Assembly: GCA_900320925.1 (NCBI GenBank)
Contig: ONUD01000198.1
Coordinates: 1-5,788 of the forward strand
Source: an uncultured Eubacteriales bacterium
Lineage (GTDB): Bacteria > Bacillota > Clostridia > Oscillospirales > Acutalibacteraceae
DNA length: 5,788 nucleotides
Reading direction: 5' to 3'
The translations under genes and the position numbers were made by a program. Below the pieces are notes generated by a model. That model ran no database searches. It was not told the origin of the DNA and saw nothing but the letters and a program-made list of their open reading frames with translations. Below, one piece after another: positions 1-4,598 of the stretch (position 1 is its first letter; every line of letters starts with the position of its first letter).

Positions 1-1063
1 CGCTACCCTTTGCAAATTCGGTAAGCTTGTCGATCTCTTTTCTCGAATACGTTTTTAATGCACCCTTTGCGGTAATTCCTCTTACATTTCCGCCGCCCTC
101 GATAGCCGACTTGAATACAACAAAGTCGCTGTCCTTAACAACATCGGTAAGATCAAACAGCTCCATACCGAAGCGTGTGTCGGGCTTATCGGAACCGTAT
201 TTCTCCATGACCTCGTTATATGTATATCTCGGGAACGGAGTCGGAATATCTATATCAAGCGTTTTCTTGAATACATATTTGATAAAGCCTTCGCCAAGCT
301 CGAGAATATCCTCCATGTCGATAAAAGACATCTCAATATCTATCTGTGTGAATTCGGGCTGTCTGTCTGCGCGCAGGTCTTCGTCTCTGAAACACCTTGC
401 GATCTGCATATACTTATCAAAGCCTGCAACCATGCAAAGCTGCTTATAGATCTGAGGCGACTGCGGCAATGCATAAAAGCTGCCCTTATGTATTCTTGAC
501 GGCACAAGGAAATCTCTTGCTCCCTCCGGTGTGGACTTGATAAGCATGGGGGTTTCCAGCTCCAGAAAGCCGTTTTCATCAAAATAATCTCTTGTCACCT
601 TTGCCACCTTATGGCGGAAGATGAGATTCTGCTGCAATTCCGGTCTGCGAAGGTCAAGATACCGATATTTCAGTCGTGTCAGTTCTGCCGTGGGGCAGTT
701 ATCCACGATTTCAAACGGTGTTGTTTCCGATTCAGACAGCACTCTCAGTTCCCTGACTTCAATTTCAATGTCACCGGTGGGAATTTTATTGGTTTTGGCA
801 CTTCTCTCACGTACCATGCCCCTTGCCGCCAGTACATATTCGGAACGTACCGTGAAAGCCTTGTCAAATACCGCTCTGTCGGTGGTGTCATCAAAGGCAA
901 GCTGTATAATCCCCGTTCTGTCACGCAGGTCAATGAAAATCAACTGTCCCAAATCACGCTGACGCTGTACCCAGCCGCATACCACCACTTCTTTGCCAAT
1001 ATCGCCTGCACGAAGCTCCCCACAATAGCAGCTCCGTTTCAGACCTGTCATAAACTCTGCCAT
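1..1063 (-). CDS. aspS: Aspartyl-tRNA synthetase, partial (3' end off the left edge)
   Basis: Class IIb aminoacyl-tRNA synthetase that charges tRNA-Asp with aspartate in the cytoplasm. The first 354 codons are visible and open to the window edge; bacterial AspRS is usually about 590 residues, so roughly 240 are missing, including much of the catalytic core. Residues about 20-110 form the N-terminal OB-fold anticodon-binding domain (CGWVQRQRDLGQLIFIDLRD). The catalytic domain starts near 130 with the family signatures YRYLDLRRPELQ (133-144), TPEGARDFLVPSR (178-190), QSPQIYKQ (201-208) and class II motif 2 FRDEDLRADRQPEFTQ (225-240), then YGSDKPDTRF (289-298). The ATG at 1061-1063 has GGAGGG (1072-1077) eight bases upstream, inside the hisS 3' end. 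It is one base from the hisS stop, so the two are almost certainly cotranscribed. Codon choice changes sharply near codons 173-180 (see findings). The identity is certain; whether the gene is a natural single-origin sequence is not. Confidence 0.97.
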   Translation of the reverse strand, partial: MAEFMTGLKRSCYCGELRAGDIGKEVVVCGWVQRQRDLGQLIFIDLRDRTGIIQLAFDDTTDRAVFDKAFTVRSEYVLAARGMVRERSAKTNKIPTGDIEIEVRELRVLSESETTPFEIVDNCPTAELTRLKYRYLDLRRPELQQNLIFRHKVAKVTRDYFDENGFLELETPMLIKSTPEGARDFLVPSRIHKGSFYALPQSPQIYKQLCMVAGFDKYMQIARCFRDEDLRADRQPEFTQIDIEMSFIDMEDILELGEGFIKYVFKKTLDIDIPTPFPRYTYNEVMEKYGSDKPDTRFGMELFDLTDVVKDSDFVVFKSAIEGGGNVRGITAKGALKTYSRKEIDKLTEFAKGS

Positions 1064-1064
1064 G

Positions 1065-2378
1065 TTATACGCCCTCCATCATCTTCAAAAGAGATGCATT
1101 GGTACTTTCCATGTACATTGCAAAAAATTCCGTAAAGAAATTTTCGTCCAAAGCAACCTCTTTTTCTTCCTTTGTCTGCATATTCCGTATTTTTGCCCTG
1201 TTGGTTTCCAGTTCACTGTCACCAATGACCACGGTGAATCTGGCACGAATCTTATCGGCATATTTCATCTGTGGCTTGAGGTTTCTGCCGACAATATCCC
1301 CCTCTGCTATCAGGGAGGAATTTCTGACACCCTCCACAATGCCAAAGGCTTTCATTTTTGCCTGCTCGCCCAGACCAATGACATACAAATCACACACGGG
1401 CGGTTCCGGCAGTGCAATGCCCTCATTCTCCAGAATCATCAACAGACGTTCCATGCCCATGCCGAAGCCCAGTGACGGTGTAGGCTGACCGCCGAGTTCT
1501 TCGATCAGACCGTCATATCTGCCGCCGCCGCACACAGTACCCTGTGTACCGATGCCCTCGGAGATAAATTCAAACACGGTTCTTGTATAGTAATCCAGTC
1601 CCCTGACAATGCGTGGATTCACCGTATAGGAAACGTCCACGGCATCAAGGCACTTTTTGACCCCGTCAAAGTGGCTGCTGCATTCCTCGCACAGATAATC
1701 CAGTACCACAGGAGCATTCTTGGCAATTTCCGAGCAGACAGGACTTTTGCAGTCCAAGATTCTCATGGGGTTCTTGTCCAGTCGGGAAAGACAGGTTTCA
1801 CACAATTCCTCTTTGTGTCCGTCAAAATAGGCTTTCAGTGCCTGATGATACTTCGGGCGGCAGTTCTGGCAGCCGATGGAATTGAGTTCCAGACGGATAT
1901 GCTTGATGCCCAGTCTGTCAAACACGGATTTCGCCGCACAAATCACCTCTGCATCGGCAAAATACGAGCCAGCACCGTATACTTCCATGCCGAACTGGTG
2001 AAATTCACGCTGTCTGCCCTTTTGGGCACGTTCATAGCGGTAGCAGGGCGTGATATAGTAGGCTTTAATGGGATAGCCGTCATTATAGACACCGTTTTCC
2101 AGTACGGCTCTTGCGGCTCCTGCTGTTCCTTCGGGCTTCAGGGTAATGGATTTGCCGCCCTTTGTCAGAAACGTGTACATTTCTTTCTGTACTACGTCTG
2201 TGGTATCGCCGACACCCCGTTCAAACAGTTCCGTATGCTCGAATACAGGGGTTCTGATTTCCCTGAATCCATAGGAACGTGCCTGTTTGTGCATGATGTC
2301 CTCCACAAACTGCCATTTGTAGCTTTGAGACGGCAGAACATCTCTTGCTCCCTCCACAATTTTTGTAATCAGCTTCAT
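1065..2378 (-). CDS. hisS: Histidyl-tRNA synthetase
   Basis: Class IIa aminoacyl-tRNA synthetase that charges tRNA-His with histidine in the cytoplasm. The gene is complete at 437 residues, a normal to slightly long size for the family. Visible signatures in order: KPEGTAGAARA (81-91), class II motif 2 CYRYERAQKGRQREFHQFG (112-130), the histidine-binding motif RGLDYYTRTVFEF (259-271), GGGRYDGL (284-291) and motif 3 LGFGMGMERLL (303-313). The C-terminal anticodon-binding domain runs from about 328 and includes GRNLKPQMKYADK (364-376). Residues 170-233 carry eight cysteines (170, 173, 193, 196, 210, 215, 230, 233), a putative metal-binding insertion familiar from clostridial HisRS. The ATG at 2376-2378 follows a purine-rich AGGAAAGGAAG ribosome binding stretch. 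It is first in a hisS-aspS operon behind a strong promoter, and aspS starts one base after its TAA stop. Confidence 0.98.
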   Translation of the reverse strand: MKLITKIVEGARDVLPSQSYKWQFVEDIMHKQARSYGFREIRTPVFEHTELFERGVGDTTDVVQKEMYTFLTKGGKSITLKPEGTAGAARAVLENGVYNDGYPIKAYYITPCYRYERAQKGRQREFHQFGMEVYGAGSYFADAEVICAAKSVFDRLGIKHIRLELNSIGCQNCRPKYHQALKAYFDGHKEELCETCLSRLDKNPMRILDCKSPVCSEIAKNAPVVLDYLCEECSSHFDGVKKCLDAVDVSYTVNPRIVRGLDYYTRTVFEFISEGIGTQGTVCGGGRYDGLIEELGGQPTPSLGFGMGMERLLMILENEGIALPEPPVCDLYVIGLGEQAKMKAFGIVEGVRNSSLIAEGDIVGRNLKPQMKYADKIRARFTVVIGDSELETNRAKIRNMQTKEEKEVALDENFFTEFFAMYMESTNASLLKMMEGV

Positions 2379-2413
2379 AGCATTCTTCCTTTCCTTTTGA
2401 TACTGCTTCTGTT

Positions 2414-2442
2414 ATTATACAATGTCCTTTCGATTTTATCAA
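2414..2442 (-). promoter_or_regulatory. Housekeeping (sigma-A type) promoter of hisS-aspS
   Basis: On the minus strand a TTGATA -35 box (2437-2442) is followed by exactly 17 bases and a perfect TATAAT -10 box (2414-2419). The expected transcription start is near 2407, giving a leader of about 29 bases before the hisS ATG. That is too short for a T-box or other tRNA-sensing leader. The match and spacing are directly visible; activity is inferred. Confidence 0.85.
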
Positions 2443-2493
2443 CTCCCAAATTGATTTCCGTGTTGCATTGGGCAAAGTCGCTTCTCTCTGTAT

Positions 2494-2522
2494 GCATAAC
2501 GGAGCGGAAAACGGCAACAATA
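2494..2522 (+). promoter_or_regulatory. Candidate sigma-F-like sporulation promoter for the M23 gene
   Basis: The plus strand has GCATA (2494-2498), 14 bases, then GGCAACAATA (2513-2522). This fits the Bacillus subtilis sigma-F pattern as I recall it (GYWTA, about 15 bases, GGNRANANTW). It would suit a spoIIQ-like gene, since spoIIQ is sigma-F dependent in B. subtilis. Against it, a start about 7 bases downstream falls near 2529, inside the GGAGGT ribosome binding site at 2528-2533, leaving an unusually short leader. I found no convincing sigma-A promoter for this gene in the gap. Confidence 0.3.
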
Positions 2523-2527
2523 GTATC

Positions 2528-2533
2528 GGAGGT
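2528..2533 (+). promoter_or_regulatory. Ribosome binding site that fixes the M23 gene start
   Basis: GGAGGT sits seven bases before the ATG at 2541. It decides the start: the reading frame stays open upstream as far as 1671, but that extension runs antisense through hisS, has no comparable site at its first ATG, and would place over 280 unrelated residues before the membrane anchor. Confidence 0.85.
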
Positions 2534-2540
2534 GTCAGAG

Positions 2541-3278
2541 ATGCTTGACAGAGAGCAGTATCAGGAAAAAAAGTCAGTGAAAAACAATGCAGGATTTTAT
2601 ATTGCACTGGCCATCTGCATTGTAACGATTGCCGCCGCCGCATGGACTACTTACGGGAGCGTGGCAGACTACAACAGCCGTCAGGAAGAGGAATCCTCCT
2701 CTCCTGCAAGCAATGTGGAAGTACACCATGATGTAAGCGGTCAGAAATATGAGGAAAGCTCCGCAGGGGAATCCTCGATGGAGCCTTCACCGGAACCCTC
2801 ACAGGTGGAGGAATCACAGACAGAAGAAAGCAGTGAGGAACCGTCATCAGAGCCTGTTCAGGAAACCGTAGCGGAGGATCATCCCAGCCCCCCTATTGAA
2901 AAGGGGACAATTATCAAGGTATTCAGTCCCCAGAATCCCTTGCAGTCCAAGACCACTTCCGATTGGCGGACACATCATGGTGTCGATATTGCCGCTTCGG
3001 AGGGGACACCTGTCCATGCCATGCACAACGGTACGGTGCAATCCGTCAGCAGTGACCCCATGCTCGGCAATGTCATCTGCATTGAGCATACAGGGGGCTA
3101 TACAGCCTATTATTGCGGTCTGACGGAAACGTCTGTTGTCAAAGAAGGCAGTGCCGTTGCTTCGGGGGACACCATCGGCTATATTGGAATCGTACCCTCT
3201 GAAATGCTGGACGAGAGCCATCTGCATTTGGAAGTGACAAAGGACGGGGCGTATATTGACCCCACCAAATTATTCTGA
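2541..3278 (+). CDS. Membrane-anchored M23 (LytM) metallopeptidase, SpoIIQ-like
   Basis: Predicted 245-residue protein anchored in the cytoplasmic membrane with its enzyme domain outside, or in the intermembrane space during engulfment if it acts as SpoIIQ. Residues 1-17 are a charged cytoplasmic tail, and 18-38 a single membrane segment. Residues 47-118 are a linker rich in Ser, Glu and Pro with no predicted fold, and about 120-245 the M23 domain. Both zinc-site motifs are present: HxxxD as H145...D149 in DWRTHHGVDIAA, and HxH as H227/H229 in SHLHLEV. It should therefore be an active peptidoglycan endopeptidase, unlike B. subtilis SpoIIQ, whose site is degenerate. The short tail, single anchor, linker and the DWRTHHGVDI signature resemble clostridial SpoIIQ, the forespore partner of SpoIIIAH. 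No spoIIIA or spoIID gene is nearby, so a general cell-wall hydrolase remains possible. It diverges from hisS and ends at a shared terminator with queH. Confidence 0.88.
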   Translation: MLDREQYQEKKSVKNNAGFYIALAICIVTIAAAAWTTYGSVADYNSRQEEESSSPASNVEVHHDVSGQKYEESSAGESSMEPSPEPSQVEESQTEESSEEPSSEPVQETVAEDHPSPPIEKGTIIKVFSPQNPLQSKTTSDWRTHHGVDIAASEGTPVHAMHNGTVQSVSSDPMLGNVICIEHTGGYTAYYCGLTETSVVKEGSAVASGDTIGYIGIVPSEMLDESHLHLEVTKDGAYIDPTKLF

Positions 3279-3280
3279 AC

Positions 3281-3323
3281 GCAAAAAGCGGTAACGTGGT
3301 GCATGACCCGTTACCGTTTTTGC
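3281..3323. terminator. Bidirectional intrinsic terminator between the M23 gene and queH
   Basis: CGGTAACG (3289-3296) pairs with CGTTACCG (3309-3316) around a 12-base loop. The stem is flanked by GCAAAAA on the left (3281-3287, with one unpaired G at 3288) and TTTTTGC on the right (3317-3323). Both strands therefore show a stem followed by a run of T, as expected between convergent genes. The hairpin begins two bases after the M23 stop, and the queH stop codon (3311-3313) lies inside the right arm. Confidence 0.88.
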
Positions 3324-3919
3324 CTGGAATAAATACAGCCGCAGAAGTTCTGACGGTAGAGATGGAACTGTGCGGAGAGTTCAATAGAACGTTGATAGCC
3401 GCCCTTTTTCTTGAAGTCAGAGTAGAGGTAAGGGACATTATATTGTTCACTGACCTCTCTGCCAATGCTGTTGAGGACAAAGCTGTCTTTTTGGGGACTG
3501 ATGGAGAGGGTCGTGGTGAAGTAGTCAAATCCGCCGTCTTTGGCGGCTTTGGCACTTTCCTCCAGCCGCATACGATAGCATTGCAGACACCTTTTTCCAC
3601 GTTCAGGTTCCTGCTCCAGTCCTTTTGCCATGGCATAGAACCGTTCCGGTTCATACCGTCCTTTCAAAAACTGTACCGCCGGACACATCTCTGCAATCAG
3701 TCTTTGGAGTTCCCTGACACGGTGCTGATACTCGTGTTCGGGGGAGATATTGGGGTTGTAGAAAAAGACCGTGATATCAAAGTATGCCGTCAGATACTCC
3801 AATACATAACTGCTGCACGGGGCACAGCAGGCATGAAGCAGCAAACGGGGACGGCTTTTCAGTTGTTGCAGCAGCTTGTCTAATTCCCGTTGATAATTGG
3901 TTTTTGGTGTTTGTTTCAT
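3311..3919 (-). CDS. queH: Epoxyqueuosine reductase QueH (DUF208 family)
   Basis: Cytoplasmic iron-sulfur enzyme that reduces epoxyqueuosine to queuosine at the wobble position (base 34) of GUN-anticodon tRNAs, a non-homologous replacement for cobalamin-dependent QueG. The 202 residues match the usual family length. The conserved cysteines are all present: C31, C32 and C35 in LLLHACCAPCSSY, C111 and C114 in RCLQCYRMRL, and C193 and C195 in FCGCIYS. Also visible are FFYNPNISP (52-60) and TTTLSISPQKD (135-145), typical of the family. The ATG at 3917-3919 is preceded by GGAGGA (3923-3928) with only about three bases between, a tight spacing. It lies 25 bases downstream of the HAD gene and is probably last in that operon. 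Queuosine modifies His, Asp, Asn and Tyr tRNAs, so lying near hisS and aspS is thematically apt, but it is in a separate transcription unit. Confidence 0.95.
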   Translation of the reverse strand: MKQTPKTNYQRELDKLLQQLKSRPRLLLHACCAPCSSYVLEYLTAYFDITVFFYNPNISPEHEYQHRVRELQRLIAEMCPAVQFLKGRYEPERFYAMAKGLEQEPERGKRCLQCYRMRLEESAKAAKDGGFDYFTTTLSISPQKDSFVLNSIGREVSEQYNVPYLYSDFKKKGGYQRSIELSAQFHLYRQNFCGCIYSRQKR

Positions 3920-3940
3920 ACATCCTCCGTCAAATCATTG

Positions 3941-3968
3941 TGCATTATGAATTATGCATTATGCATTG
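3941..3968. repeat. Short tandem repeat of a 7-bp unit across the HAD gene 3' end
   Basis: Four head-to-tail heptamers read on the plus strand: TGCATTA, TGAATTA, TGCATTA, TGCATTG. They differ from each other by one or two bases. The array begins in the HAD-queH spacer and continues into the HAD gene, where it encodes that protein's last seven residues (QCIMHNS) and its stop codon. No coding or hairpin function is evident. Confidence 0.75.
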
Positions 3969-4598
3969 GATAACGTCGTTTGGTGTGTCGGCAATGTACA
4001 TAGCCCCTGCCGCCGAAAGTTCCTCTTTGGGGCGAAATCCCCAGCTGACACCGCAGAACCGTAAGCCTGCATTGCGGGCGGTCTGCACGTCAACATCACT
4101 GTCCCCGATGTACAGGCACTCGTCACGCTGTACCCCGATTTCGTCCATCAATGCCCACACGGCACCGGGAGCAGGCTTGCGTTCATAACCGTCACGCTTG
4201 CCCCATACGGCGGCAAAACGGCGGTCGGGAAACAGCTTCTTAATCAGCAATTTGGAAAATTCATCCGGCTTGTTGGACATGACAGCATACTGTATGTGAC
4301 GTTGTGCCAGTTCCCCGAGCATGGCGTCTATGCCCTCATACGGACGGGTCTTGTCCATGCAGTGTACGCTGTAATAGGCACGGAAATCATCAAGCACTGC
4401 CTGTTTTCTTTCATGGTTCACCGTACCAATGGCACGATCGGCAAGAACGACAATGCCGCTGCCTACCATAAGACGGTATTCTTCGGGAGAATGGAGAGCA
4501 AAACCGTTTTTGGCCAGTGCATGGTTCATACTGTCGGCAAGGTCGTACAAAGAGTTGATCAGTGTGCCGTCAAGGTCAAAAATGCATAGTTTTTTCAT
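3945..4598 (-). CDS. HAD-superfamily hydrolase, phosphoglycolate phosphatase-like
   Basis: Predicted cytoplasmic phosphatase of 217 residues, a usual size for the Gph/PpaX/beta-phosphoglucomutase-like branch with a helical cap. All four catalytic motifs are visible: motif I DLDGT with nucleophile D8 and D10; motif II SNK (108-110); motif III K141 in RKPAPG; and motif IV GDSDVD with D166 and D170. Residues about 15-85 form the alpha-helical cap. The fold and chemistry (hydrolysis through an aspartyl-phosphate, with magnesium) are secure; the substrate is not, as phosphoglycolate, pyrophosphate and sugar phosphates are all used in this branch. Its ATG overlaps the upstream membrane protein's TGA (ATGA at 4595-4598), with AAGGA (4605-4609) six bases before, which suggests translational coupling. 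queH follows after 25 bases. The last seven residues are encoded by a heptamer repeat. Confidence 0.93.
   Translation of the reverse strand: MKKLCIFDLDGTLINSLYDLADSMNHALAKNGFALHSPEEYRLMVGSGIVVLADRAIGTVNHERKQAVLDDFRAYYSVHCMDKTRPYEGIDAMLGELAQRHIQYAVMSNKPDEFSKLLIKKLFPDRRFAAVWGKRDGYERKPAPGAVWALMDEIGVQRDECLYIGDSDVDVQTARNAGLRFCGVSWGFRPKEELSAAGAMYIADTPNDVIQCIMHNS

Noticed and set aside
340..933. Short minus-strand frames at 340-582 and 745-933
   Set aside because: They lie inside aspS in another frame; the aspS frame itself is open from 1063 to the edge and carries the family motifs.
27..1488. Plus-strand open frames opposite aspS and hisS (for example 27-449, 611-1135, 1062-1475)
   Set aside because: They are shadows of conserved synthetase codons on the opposite strand, with low-complexity translations and no domain signatures.
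2461..2500. Sigma-A promoter for the M23 gene (TTGGGC at 2468-2473 with TATGCA at 2491-2496)
   Set aside because: Spacing is 17 bases but the boxes match the consensus poorly, especially the -10, so I do not call it.
1671..2540. Upstream extension of the M23 reading frame, giving a 535-residue protein
   Set aside because: It lies antisense to the well-supported hisS gene, its translation resembles no protein family, and the strong GGAGGT seven bases before the ATG at 2541 together with the membrane-anchor architecture fix the real start.
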